Below are positions 42,020-50,152 of a stretch of DNA of 64,000 bases, in pieces; the first letter of the stretch is position 1, and each line of letters opens with the position of its first letter. A program made the position numbers and the translations under genes. The notes below the pieces were generated by a model. That model worked only from the letters and a program-made list of their open reading frames with translations, had not been told where the DNA came from and searched no databases. Origin of the DNA: DASSUW01 sp963835525 (lineage in GTDB: Bacteria > Actinomycetota > Thermoleophilia > Solirubrobacterales > Solirubrobacteraceae); contig CAWIFM010000003.1 of assembly GCA_963835525.1 (NCBI GenBank), positions 1,054,001 through 1,118,000 of the forward strand. The letters are read 5' to 3'.

Positions 42020-43998
42020 AAGAGCGCATCGACGAGCTGGCGGCCCGCCTCACCGAGCTGCGCGAGGCCTACTACGTGGGCGAGACGAAGGTGGCCGACG
42101 CCGAGTACGACCAGCTCGAGGACGAGCTGCGCGCGCTGATCGCCGAGCATCCGGACCTCACGCCCGACCCGAACCCGCTCGAGGAGGTCGGCGCGCCGTC
42201 CGTCCTTCACGCCCCGGTCCGCCACAGCCGGCCGATGCTGTCGCTCGAGAAGGCCACGAAGGCCGAGCAGGTCGAGGCGTTCTTCGCCCGCTTCCCCGGC
42301 CAGCCGGTGATCGTGATGCCCAAGCTCGACGGGCTGTCGCTGGCCGTCGTCTACGAGGGCGGGCGGCTCGCCCGCGCGGTGACGCGCGGCGACGGGACCA
42401 CGGGCGACGACGTGACCGTGCTCGTGCGCGCGCTGGCCGACGGCGTGCCGGACCGGATCGACGCGTCCGGCCGCGTCGAGGTCCGCGGCGAGGCCGTGAT
42501 GCTGCGCTCGACCTTCGCGGCCTACAACGAGGCGCACCCCGACAAGCCGCTGATCAACCCGCGCAACGCCGCCGCGGGCACGGTGCGGGCCAAGGACCCG
42601 GCGACCGTGGCCGGGCGCGAGCTGCGCTTCTTCGCGTTCGACCTCGACACCGACGAGGGCGCGGCCGCCGATCTCGAGGAGGGCCTGAAGACGCTCGGCT
42701 TCTACGCCGCCGGCATGCGCCACACCGAGGACGCGGCCGAGGCGCAAGAGGTGATCGAGGCGATCGAGGCTGAGCGCAACGAGCTCGACTACGACCTCGA
42801 CGGCGCCGTGCTCCGGCTCGCCGACCGCAACGCCTACGCCGCCGCCGGCACGCGCGCCAACAGCCCGCGCGGCGCGCTCGCCTTCAAGTTCGCGGCCGAG
42901 GAGAAGACCACCCTGCTGTCCGACGTGATCTGGGACGTCGGCAAGATCGGCAAGGTGGCGCCGGTCGCCGTGCTCGAGCCGGTGTTCGTGGGCGGTACGA
43001 CGGTGACGCGTGCCACGCTCGCCAACCAGGAGGTCATCCGCGCGCGCGACGTGCGGATCGGCGACACCGTGCTGGTGCGCCGCGCGGGCGACGTGATCCC
43101 GTTCGTGGCCGGGGTGCTCGACGCCTCCAAGCGGACCGGCAAAGAACGTGAGGTCGAGCCGCCGTCGGAGTGCCCGTCGTGCGGCCAGCCGCTGACCGAG
43201 CAGGGCAACAGCCGCGAGCTCTACTGCACCAACGTCGCCTGTCCCGCGCAGACCGTGCGGCGGCTGATCCACTGGGCCTCGCGCGCGGCCGCCGACATCG
43301 ACGCCATCGGCCCGGTGTGGATCGAGCGTCTCAACGAGGCCGGCATCCTCGAGCGCCCGTCCGACTTCTACGCGCTGACGCGCGAGCGGCTGCTCGAGTT
43401 CGAGCGCATCGCCGACATCTCCGCCGACCGCATGATCGAGTCCATCGACCGCAGCCGCGGCGTCGGGTTGCGGCGTGCGCTGATCGGCCTGTCGATCCCG
43501 ATGGCGTCGGAGGGCACGGCGGCGAAGCTCTGCCGGGCGGGCTTCGAGCGTCTCGAGGACGTCGCCGAGGCGGGCGAGGAGGCGCTCCAGCAGGTCGAGG
43601 ACGTCGGCCCGAAGGTGGCGGCCAGCCTGCACGAGCACCTCGGCCGAGCTCGCGAGGAGATCGAGCGGCTGCGCAAGCGCGGCGTGAACCTCGACGTGCT
43701 CGACGAGGACCTGCCGCCGAAGGTCGCGGGCGATGCCCCGCTGGCCGGCAAGACCGTCGTCATCACCGGCACCCTCGCCGATCCGCGCAGCGGCGAGAAG
43801 GTGCCGCGGCCGGCGTTCGAGCGGCTGGCCGAGCGCGCCGGGGCGACGACGGCCTCGTCGGTGTCGGCCAGCACGGACATGCTGATCACGGGCGAGAACG
43901 TGGGCGCGACCAAGACGGCGAAGGCCGAGAAGCTCGGCGTCGAGGTCATCGACCAGGCGGACGTCTGGCGCCTGCTCATAGACGCGGGCGTAGCCTGA
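42016..43998 (+). CDS. ligA: NAD-dependent DNA ligase
   Basis: A complete 660-residue LigA that seals nicks in duplex DNA with NAD. Domain Ia starts at residue 1 (EAYYVGETKVADAEYDQLEDEL). The adenylated Lys103 is in MPKLDGLS. NPRNAAAGTVRAKDP, the OB-fold, the Cys4 zinc finger (CPSCG and CTNVACPAQ), HhH repeats (EDVGPKVAASLHEHL) and a C-terminal BRCT domain (LAGKTVVITGTLADPRSGEKV...) follow in the usual order. The start overlaps the kinase stop by four bases. It is essential in most bacteria, so this gene anchors the region as core chromosome. Confidence 0.96.
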   Translation: MKERIDELAARLTELREAYYVGETKVADAEYDQLEDELRALIAEHPDLTPDPNPLEEVGAPSVLHAPVRHSRPMLSLEKATKAEQVEAFFARFPGQPVIVMPKLDGLSLAVVYEGGRLARAVTRGDGTTGDDVTVLVRALADGVPDRIDASGRVEVRGEAVMLRSTFAAYNEAHPDKPLINPRNAAAGTVRAKDPATVAGRELRFFAFDLDTDEGAAADLEEGLKTLGFYAAGMRHTEDAAEAQEVIEAIEAERNELDYDLDGAVLRLADRNAYAAAGTRANSPRGALAFKFAAEEKTTLLSDVIWDVGKIGKVAPVAVLEPVFVGGTTVTRATLANQEVIRARDVRIGDTVLVRRAGDVIPFVAGVLDASKRTGKEREVEPPSECPSCGQPLTEQGNSRELYCTNVACPAQTVRRLIHWASRAAADIDAIGPVWIERLNEAGILERPSDFYALTRERLLEFERIADISADRMIESIDRSRGVGLRRALIGLSIPMASEGTAAKLCRAGFERLEDVAEAGEEALQQVEDVGPKVAASLHEHLGRAREEIERLRKRGVNLDVLDEDLPPKVAGDAPLAGKTVVITGTLADPRSGEKVPRPAFERLAERAGATTASSVSASTDMLITGENVGATKTAKAEKLGVEVIDQADVWRLLIDAGVA

Positions 43999-44006
43999 CC
44001 GGCGGG

Positions 44007-44615
44007 ATGCGCCGCCGGACCGTCGTGCTTCTGAGCCTGCTGGGCGTGGTCGGCGTGCTGCTCGTCGCCGGGGTCCTGCTGCGCACGTTCGGCATGGACG
44101 CGAAGGACTACCGCGTGCCGTCCGAGACGATGGTCCCGACGGTGCAGATCGGCGACCGCCTGACGCTCAACCAGGGCGCCTACGACGGCGCCTCCCCCGA
44201 GATCGGGGACATCGTCATCCACCACCCGCCCGCGAGCGCGGAGGAGGGCATCGAGTGCGGCGGCACCCAGCCGCGGGTGGGCCAGATGTGCGCCCAGCCG
44301 TCGGAGCGGCGCGCCGACGTGTCCTTCATCAAGCGCGTCGTCGCCGGCCCGGGCGACCGGATCGCCCTCCGCGAAGGCCGCGTCGTCCGCAACGGCGAGC
44401 CCGCCGACGAGCCCTACATCGCCGACTGCGGCGGCGGTGAGGGCTGCAACTTCCGCCGGCCGATCACGGTGCCGGACGGCCATTACTTCATGCTCGGCGA
44501 CAACCGCGGCGCCTCCGACGACAGCCGTTTCTGGGGCCCGGTGCCGCGCGAGTGGATCCAGGGCCGCGTCGAGGAGTGCGACGTCCTGAGGATCTCCTGC
44601 TCGCCGCTGCGATGA
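44007..44615 (+). CDS. lepB: Signal peptidase I
   Basis: A 202-residue membrane protease that removes signal peptides from exported proteins. One N-terminal membrane helix (about residues 5-28) is followed by catalytic Ser39 in YRVPSETMVPTV, box C/D with the general-base Lys in SFIKRVVAGPGDRIALREGRVVRNG, and LGDNRGASDDSRFWGPVPREWIQG (box E). An insertion of about 25 residues with Cys pairs (CGGTQPRVGQMC; CGGGEGC) decorates the domain. Start ATG at 44007, eight bases after the ligA stop. Other lepB copies may exist elsewhere, as is common in actinobacteria. Confidence 0.92.
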   Translation: MRRRTVVLLSLLGVVGVLLVAGVLLRTFGMDAKDYRVPSETMVPTVQIGDRLTLNQGAYDGASPEIGDIVIHHPPASAEEGIECGGTQPRVGQMCAQPSERRADVSFIKRVVAGPGDRIALREGRVVRNGEPADEPYIADCGGGEGCNFRRPITVPDGHYFMLGDNRGASDDSRFWGPVPREWIQGRVEECDVLRISCSPLR

Positions 44616-44689
44616 ACGAAGCGCCGGCCTGAGCAGACACCGGCTAGCCCTACCGATGACCGCCGCGCCGAGCGACAGTCTTAGCGTCG

Positions 44690-45586
44690 ATGACGAATGA
44701 GTACGCGATCAGGCTTCGCGGCGTCGTCAAGCGCTTCGGCGCGCTGACGGCCGTCGACGGCCTGGACCTCGACGTCCCGGTCGGGACGTGCATCGGCCTG
44801 CTCGGCCCGAACGGCGCCGGCAAGTCCACCACGATGAAGGCGCTGACGGCTCAGGTGATCGCCGACGAGGGCGAGATCGAGATCCTCGGCTACCGGCTGC
44901 CCGGCGACTCCAAGCAGGCCCGCGCGGCGATGGGCGTCGTGCCGCAGCTCGACAACCTCGACGTGTCGCTGACCGTCGAGCAGAACCTGCTCGTCTTCTC
45001 CCACCTCTACCGCGTGACGACGGCCCGCCGCAAGGACGCGATCGAGCGGGCGCTCGCCATCGCCAACCTCACGCCGCGGCGCGACTCGAAGGTCGACCAG
45101 CTCAGCGGAGGCATGCGCCGGCGGCTGCTGATCGCCCGCGCGCTGCTGCACGAGCCGCAGCTGCTTCTGCTCGACGAGCCGACGGTGGGGCTCGACCCGC
45201 AGGTGCGCCAGGAGCTGTGGGCGCTCATCGACCGGCTGCGCTCCGAGGGCGTCTCGATCCTGATGAGCACGCACTACATCGAGGAGGCCGAGCGGCTCTG
45301 CGACGAGGTGACGATCATGTCGCACGGCAAGGCCGTCGCCGTCGGCCCGCCGCGGCAGCTCATCGCCGAGTACGCGGGGCCCGAGGCGATCGAGGTCTAC
45401 GGGTCGCCGTCGCGGCTCACCGAGGTCGAGGTCGTGGCCCGCGACCGCGGCTGGCGCACCCGCCGCACCGGCACCTCGATCGCGATCCTGCAGGCCAACG
45501 GCGGCGCCGACGACCTCGACGGCGAGCGCCGCGTGACCAACCTCGAGGACGTGTTCGTCCTCCTGACCGGCGAGGAGATCTCCTGA
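44690..45586 (+). CDS. ABC transporter ATP-binding protein (NodI/DrrA type)
   Basis: A 298-residue nucleotide-binding subunit. Walker A is GPNGAGKST, the signature LSGGMRRRL, Walker B LLLLDEPTVGLDP, and the H-loop STHYIEEAE. The C-terminal extension of 80 residues is typical of NodI/DrrA exporters of lipo-oligosaccharides, drugs or lipids. It overlaps the permease start by one base (TGATG), so the two subunits are made together. Substrate cannot be deduced. Confidence 0.92.
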   Translation: MTNEYAIRLRGVVKRFGALTAVDGLDLDVPVGTCIGLLGPNGAGKSTTMKALTAQVIADEGEIEILGYRLPGDSKQARAAMGVVPQLDNLDVSLTVEQNLLVFSHLYRVTTARRKDAIERALAIANLTPRRDSKVDQLSGGMRRRLLIARALLHEPQLLLLDEPTVGLDPQVRQELWALIDRLRSEGVSILMSTHYIEEAERLCDEVTIMSHGKAVAVGPPRQLIAEYAGPEAIEVYGSPSRLTEVEVVARDRGWRTRRTGTSIAILQANGGADDLDGERRVTNLEDVFVLLTGEEIS

Positions 45587-46389
45587 TGGCCACCGTCGCT
45601 GCCACCGCACCGCGCCGCCGGCTCCACCGGCTCGAGCGCGCGGCCCTGATGGGCGTCATGGTCCGCGAGGTCGTCAACTTCTCGTCGTTCTGGCGCTCGT
45701 CGACGTTCTCGTCGACCGTCGACCCGACCATCTACCTGCTCGCCTTCGGCTTCGGGTTCGGCTCTCTGGTCAGCGAGGTCGCCGGCTACGAGTACATCGA
45801 GTTCGTCGGCACCGGCATCGTGGCCACCACCGTGCTCTTCTCGGGCGCGTTCCCGGCGATGTACTCGACCTACGTCAAGTACGCGTTCCAGCGCACGTAC
45901 GACGCGATCCTCGCGGCGCCTGTCGACACCGAGGAGCTGGTCACGGCCGAGGCGATGTGGATCGCCGCGCGGACCGGCGTCTACGGCTGCGTGCCGATGA
46001 TCGTCGCGATGTTCTTCGGGCTCGACCCTGCGTGGGGCATGCTGCTCGTGCCGTTCATCGCGGCGCTCGCGGGCTTCGGCTGGGCCGTGTTCGGCATCTT
46101 CATCGCCGCCAAGGCGAAGGCGATCGAGAGCTTCTCCTACTGGCAGAGCGGCCTTCTGACGCCGATGTTCCTCGTCGCCGGCACCTTCTTCCCGCTCGAC
46201 GGGCTGCCGCAGTGGGCGCAGATCCTCGGGCACATCAACCCGCTCTACCACTGCGTCGAGCTCGTCCGCCACGCCGTCTTCGGCTTCGAGGGCTGGATTG
46301 ACGTCTGGCACGTCACCTTCCTCGTCGGCTTCGCCTTCGTCGGCTGGCGGCTCGCGATCAAGTTCATGGAGCGCAAGCTGATCCTCTAG
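45586..46389 (+). CDS. ABC-2 type exporter permease
   Basis: A 267-residue membrane subunit with six hydrophobic segments, of the ABC-2/NodJ type. Seen are VREVVNFSSFWRSSTFSSTVDPTIYLLAFGFGFGSLV at the N-terminus (in part), AFQRTYDAILAAPVDTEELVTAEAMW in the cytoplasmic coupling region, and GTFFPLDGLPQWAQILGHINPLYHCVELVRHAVFG near the C-terminus, characteristic of NodJ-like permeases. It pairs with the ATPase directly upstream. The next gene downstream is a decayed regulator, so the operon ends here. Confidence 0.9.
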   Translation: MATVAATAPRRRLHRLERAALMGVMVREVVNFSSFWRSSTFSSTVDPTIYLLAFGFGFGSLVSEVAGYEYIEFVGTGIVATTVLFSGAFPAMYSTYVKYAFQRTYDAILAAPVDTEELVTAEAMWIAARTGVYGCVPMIVAMFFGLDPAWGMLLVPFIAALAGFGWAVFGIFIAAKAKAIESFSYWQSGLLTPMFLVAGTFFPLDGLPQWAQILGHINPLYHCVELVRHAVFGFEGWIDVWHVTFLVGFAFVGWRLAIKFMERKLIL

Positions 46390-46436
46390 GCGACCTGGCG
46401 GCCCGCCCTTCCGTCAGCGATGCTGGAACTCGTGGA

Positions 46437-47152
46437 GTACGTGTCCAGAGTGCCGCGACGCACCCGATGCCGTCGGCGGTGCTCATCGTCAACCTCGGGG
46501 CGCCGTTCCGCATCCGCGCCGGCACCGACATGGAGGCGGCCGAGTACGTCGACGGCGTCGTGCTTACCACGCTCAGCCGCGCCATGGAGTTCGGCTACCC
46601 AGCAGCGACCCGGTCGGTCGGCGTGCACTTCAAGCCGTGGGGGTTGGCGCCGTTCCTATCGCTGCCTGCGGTCGAGCTGCGCGACCGGCCGGTGACGGTG
46701 GAGGAGGTCTGGGGCCGCCCCACCATCGCGGAGTTGCGAGACCGGCTGGCTACGGCGGCCGGGCCGCAGGAGATGCTGATGCTGCTCGAGGACGAGCTGA
46801 TGCGGCGGGTCGGTGAGACCGCCGGCCTGCGGCTGGTCCGCCACACGAGTAGCGTCATCGCGGCGGCCACGGGAGCGGTCGCGATCGGCGATCTGAGCGT
46901 GGCGGCCGGCGTCAGCAGCACCCATCTGGCGCAGCGGTTCAAGGAGGTCATCGGCGCGCGATCGATCCCGCCGGACCGGTCGACTGGCTCGAGCTCGCCG
47001 GTCGCGCCGGCTACTACGACCAGGCCCACTTCGGTCACGACTTCCGGGCGTTCACGGGGCTTACCCCGACTCGGTACCTCGACGTGCGGCGGCAGTTCCG
47101 GCGCGAGCATCCCGGCCATGCGCTCGACGTCGGACTGCTGCCGGCCGATTGA
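46437..47152 (+). pseudogene. Decayed AraC-family regulator with N-terminal DUF6597-like domain
   Basis: One frame (from about 46437) encodes SAVLIVNLGAPFRIRAG...VGVHFKPWGLAPFLSLPAVELRDRPVTVEEVWG and the start of an AraC HTH, VSSTHLAQRFKEVIGAR. At about 46962 the homology moves to another frame, giving IDPAGPVDWLELAGRAGYYDQAHFGHDFRAFTGLTPTRYL to the stop at 47152. The junction lacks the roughly 20 residues that normally link the two HTH halves, so an out-of-frame deletion of about 60 bases is inferred. The usual N-terminal 40 residues are also missing. The gene cannot make a full regulator. Confidence 0.75.
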
Positions 47153-47220
47153 TTTTCTACAAGACTTGCCACTTCCGGGACGCCATGATGGGCGCTTCTC
47201 GAGCAGAGGAGGAAGAGCCC

Positions 47221-47802
47221 ATGGGCAAGGTGGTCCTGTACAGCAGCGTGTCGGTGGACGGCTTCATCGCGGACGAGAACGATCAGCCCGGCCCGCTGTT
47301 CGACTGGCTGTCCAGCGGTGACGTCCCGCTGGACGAGACCGGGCAGCTGAAGGTGTCGCAGGTGTCCTACACGTACACCAGGGCGTACTGGGACGAGATC
47401 GGAGTGACGCTCGTGGGCCGTCACGTCTTCGACCTGACGGACGGCTGGGGCGGCACGCCACCGGCCGGGATCGAGCACGTGGTCGTCATGTCGCACCGAC
47501 CGGCGCCCGAGGGTTGGCGCCCCGAGGCGCCGTTCCACTTCGTCGACGGCGTCGAGGCGGCCATGGCCAAGGCACAGGAGCTCGCGGGCGACCGCACGGT
47601 CGAGGTCGCCGCCGGCGACGCCGGCGGCCAGGTGCTCGCCGCAGGGCTCGTCGATGAGGTCAGGATGGACGTCGCGCCCGTGGTGTTCGGCTCGGGCAAG
47701 CGCTACTTCGGGTCGGTCGACGCCCAGCACCTGCTGGAGGATCCTGACGTGGTGATCCAAGGCAACCGGGTGCTCCACGTGCGCTATCGGGTGCGCCGAT
47801 GA
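47221..47802 (+). CDS. Dihydrofolate reductase family protein (RibD C-terminal-like)
   Basis: A 193-residue soluble reductase-like protein. The family opening is MGKVVLYSSVSVDGFIADENDQPGPLFDWL, with TLVGRHVFDLTDGWGG, VVMSHRPAPEGW, and a C-terminal GQVLAAGLVDEVRMDVAPVVFGSGKRYFG. ATG at 47221 is preferred to an upstream start since AGAGGAGGAAGAG lies just before it. Members often sit beside AraC or DHFR-like regulators in actinobacteria and are of unknown substrate; the preceding AraC remnant may once have controlled it. A second family member occurs at 51820. Confidence 0.85.
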   Translation: MGKVVLYSSVSVDGFIADENDQPGPLFDWLSSGDVPLDETGQLKVSQVSYTYTRAYWDEIGVTLVGRHVFDLTDGWGGTPPAGIEHVVVMSHRPAPEGWRPEAPFHFVDGVEAAMAKAQELAGDRTVEVAAGDAGGQVLAAGLVDEVRMDVAPVVFGSGKRYFGSVDAQHLLEDPDVVIQGNRVLHVRYRVRR

Positions 47803-47960
47803 CCGATCTGCGGATAAGCGAAGAAGTCGTCAGACCCCCCGAGTCCTCAGGCCAGGGCCAGCCCCGATTGCGCAGCGGATACAACTCGACGAAGTCGCGC
47901 ACGCGGCCGTAGCCCGCCATTCGCGACGTCGTGTCGGCGGTGCGAAAGTGTCGCCCAGCG

Positions 47961-48395
47961 ATGACTCAGCAGGCAGCCACCGCGTCACAGCCGTCACCAC
48001 GCGCGCCGGTGCTGTGGGGGATCGTCGTCGGCGTGCTCCAAGCGGCCACGCCATTGGCCTTGTGGTGGCTGGACAGCGCGACCGTCTACGCGCTCGGGCT
48101 CGCGGTGATCGCCGCGGTCTACGTCGGCTTCGCCGTCGCCGACGGACGCACGAAGGTCATCGCCGTCGAGAGCGGCGTCGCCTTCGCGTTCGTCATCGTG
48201 GCTGCAGCGGCCGTGACCGGATCACCGTGGCTGCTCGTGGCCGGGCTCGCCGGCCACGGGCTCAAGGACCTCTGGCAGCACCGAAGCCACTTCGTCGCCA
48301 ACACGCGATGGTGGCCCCCGTTCTGCATGGTCGTCGACTGGGTCGTCGCCGCGATCATCGTCGGCGAGATCGCCGCCGGCATGCACTTCGGCTGA
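47961..48395 (+). CDS. Small membrane protein, four helices
   Basis: A 144-residue protein with four hydrophobic segments (about residues 18-38, 42-60, 68-95, 121-140), including WWPPFCMVVDWVVAAIIVGEIAAG at the end and GLKDLWQHRSHFVANTRWW, a His/Trp-rich loop. I know similar small proteins in actinobacteria without assigned function. ATG at 47961 chosen. The 158 bases upstream (47803-47960) hold no convincing gene. It ends 21 bases before the convergent CBS gene. Confidence 0.72.
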   Translation: MTQQAATASQPSPRAPVLWGIVVGVLQAATPLALWWLDSATVYALGLAVIAAVYVGFAVADGRTKVIAVESGVAFAFVIVAAAAVTGSPWLLVAGLAGHGLKDLWQHRSHFVANTRWWPPFCMVVDWVVAAIIVGEIAAGMHFG

Positions 48396-48416
48396 CCGGG
48401 CTGGTTCGCGTGGCTC

Positions 48417-48806
48417 TCAGACGCCGCGCGGCGACGTGTCCTCGAGCAGCGGTGGCACCAGGTCGCGGATCGAGATGACGCCCACGAGATCGTCGCCCTC
48501 GACCACGGGCAGATGGCGGAAGCCGCCGTGGAGCATCAGGACGGCCGCGTGCTCGGTCGTGTCGTCGGGGGCGATCGTCTCCGGATTCGCCGTCATGCAG
48601 TCCCCGACGCGCGTGGTGTCGCGGAGACCGCGCGCGACGGCGCGCAGGACGTCGCGCTCGGTCAGGATCCCGGCCAGCCGGCCATCGTCCAGCACGAGCA
48701 CCGCGCCGACGTTGCGGTCGACCATCCTCTGGGCGACCTCCATGATCGACACGTTGGTCTCGACCGATAACAGGTCGCTCGACATGTGGTCACGAACCGC
48801 GGGCAT
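48417..48806 (-). CDS. CBS domain protein
   Basis: A 129-residue protein of two CBS motifs (Bateman module), which usually binds adenine nucleotides or related ligands. Motif one: VRDHMSSDLLSVETNVSIMEVAQRMVDRNVGAVLVLDDGRLAGILTERDVLRAV (in part). Motif two: VGDCMTANPETIAPDDTTEHAAVLMLHGGFRHLPVVEGDDLVGVISIRDLV (in part). ATG 48806 is preferred over a longer frame beginning within the next intergenic region. There is no attached effector domain, so it probably acts by binding another protein. Confidence 0.9.
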   Translation of the reverse strand: MPAVRDHMSSDLLSVETNVSIMEVAQRMVDRNVGAVLVLDDGRLAGILTERDVLRAVARGLRDTTRVGDCMTANPETIAPDDTTEHAAVLMLHGGFRHLPVVEGDDLVGVISIRDLVPPLLEDTSPRGV

Positions 48807-48834
48807 GGCGGGACTGTACGAAACCATGCGCTGG

Positions 48835-49383
48835 TCACTGCTGCATCCTTGGATCGTGCGTGGGGTCGGCGTACATGGGAGGGCAACCGTGATCGATGGC
48901 ATCGGGGCGCAGCTCGTAGTGCCAGGGTTCGTTGCCGTAGATCTGGCATAGCCCGTACTCGGCGCCGTGTTCGGACAACCACGCCGTGGCGTCGAGGGGC
49001 CCGATGTCGACCGCGTCTCCCGACACGTGAGGGGACGTCTCGGGGGTGGCCACCCATCGGGCAGCTTCCTCTTCAGAGCCGTACTTCGAGATCGCCTCTA
49101 GGAGAAGTTGTCGTTGGTGCTCCGGGGAACGCCAGCCGCTCGTGACGTACACCTCGACCCCGTCGTCCGCAGCATCACTTGCAGCTTGGCGCAGGGCACC
49201 GACGAGAGCCCGATCAAGGTTGCGTACACCCCGGATCGTCGTCAGAGAACGTCGTGGCGGCGGGACGAGGTCGGTGGGCGATGCGGCCGTCGAGGACGAG
49301 GACGCCAGCGACTGGTAGCCAAGGGTCACGGCGATCGCTGCGAAGACGACCACCAGGCCGGCGACAAGGATCCTGTGGGTCAT
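48835..49383 (-). CDS. VanY-like M15 D-Ala-D-Ala carboxypeptidase
   Basis: A 182-residue peptidase anchored or secreted by an N-terminal hydrophobic segment (residues 5-28). The M15 zinc motif SPHVSGDAVDIGP (His, Asp) and the C-terminal GNEPWHYEL (Glu, His) are intact, with TSGWRSPEHQRQLLLEA before them. By family it trims the terminal D-Ala from peptidoglycan peptides or cleaves D-Ala-D-Ala. It is divergent from an OmpR-type regulator and histidine kinase, an arrangement resembling VanR/VanS with VanY, although no VanH/A/X ligase genes are present, so glycopeptide resistance is not indicated. Confidence 0.88.
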   Translation of the reverse strand: MTHRILVAGLVVVFAAIAVTLGYQSLASSSSTAASPTDLVPPPRRSLTTIRGVRNLDRALVGALRQAASDAADDGVEVYVTSGWRSPEHQRQLLLEAISKYGSEEEAARWVATPETSPHVSGDAVDIGPLDATAWLSEHGAEYGLCQIYGNEPWHYELRPDAIDHGCPPMYADPTHDPRMQQ

Positions 49384-49429
49384 CCCTCCAGTCTCGGCAG
49401 CGTGGTGTTGCCGGCACGTATGTGGTTTT

Positions 49430-49448
49430 CGATATGCCGGCGATATGC
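49430..49448. promoter_or_regulatory. Direct repeat, candidate response-regulator site
   Basis: CGATATGC occurs at 49430-49437 and 49441-49448, an 11-bp period equal to one helical turn, as in tandem OmpR/PhoB-family binding sites. A weaker copy, CGTATG, lies at 49417. It is 20 bases before the response regulator start, in the gap shared with the divergent vanY-like gene. Confidence 0.5.
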
Positions 49449-49468
49449 GCCCTCGTTAGCCTCGGAGC

Positions 49469-50152
49469 ATGCGCGTGTTGCTCGTCGAGGACGAGCCCTA
49501 CATGGCGGAAGCCATCCGCGACGGCCTGCGCCTGGAAGCGATCGCGGCAGACATCGCAGGTGACGGCGACACCGCTCTGGAGCTGCTGAACGTCAACGCC
49601 TACGACATCGCCGTCCTCGACCGCGACATCCCCGGACCCACCGGTGACGAGATCGCCAAGCGCATCGTCGCCTCTGGCAGCGGCATGCCGATCCTCTTGC
49701 TCACCGCCGCCGACCGTCTCGACGACAAGGCCTCCGGGTTCGGGCTCGGCGCCGACGACTACCTCACGAAGCCATTCGAGCTCCGAGAGCTCGTGCTCAG
49801 GCTCAGAGCACTCGACCGCAGGCGCGCCCACCACAGGCCACCAGTGCGAGAGATCGCAGGCCTGCGGCTGGATCCGTTTCGCCGCGAGGTCCACCGCGAC
49901 GGCCGCTATGTCGCGCTCACCCGCAAGCAGTTCGCCGTGCTCGAAGTCCTCGTCGCTGCCGAAGGCGGTGTCGTCAGCGCCGAAGAGCTCTTGGAGCGAG
50001 CATGGGATGAGAACGCCAACCCGTTCACCAACGCCGTGCGCATCACCGTCTCGGCGCTGCGCAAACGGCTCGGCGAACCCTGGATCATCGCCACCGTCGC
50101 CGGCGCCGGCTACCGCATCGACACCGGGCGCGAGGTAGGAGGCCGTGGATAG
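49469..50152 (+). CDS. OmpR/PhoB family response regulator
   Basis: A 227-residue two-component regulator. Receiver domain with acidic EDE near residue 8, phosphoacceptor Asp51 in AVLDRDIPGPTGDE, Thr in LLLTAADR, and Lys in YLTKPFELREL. The winged-helix C-terminal domain has VALTRKQFAVLEVLVAAEGGVVSAEELLERAW and NAVRITVSALRKRLGEPWIIATVAGAGYRI (in parts). The stop overlaps the kinase GTG by eight bases. The 11-bp-phased direct repeat just upstream suggests autoregulation. Confidence 0.93.
   Translation: MRVLLVEDEPYMAEAIRDGLRLEAIAADIAGDGDTALELLNVNAYDIAVLDRDIPGPTGDEIAKRIVASGSGMPILLLTAADRLDDKASGFGLGADDYLTKPFELRELVLRLRALDRRRAHHRPPVREIAGLRLDPFRREVHRDGRYVALTRKQFAVLEVLVAAEGGVVSAEELLERAWDENANPFTNAVRITVSALRKRLGEPWIIATVAGAGYRIDTGREVGGRG

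Noticed and set aside
47660..47920. Minus-strand frame containing FVELYPLRNRGWPWPEDSGG
   Set aside because: It looks protein-like for a few residues but overlaps the DHFR-like gene, has no clear start signal and matches nothing I recognise.
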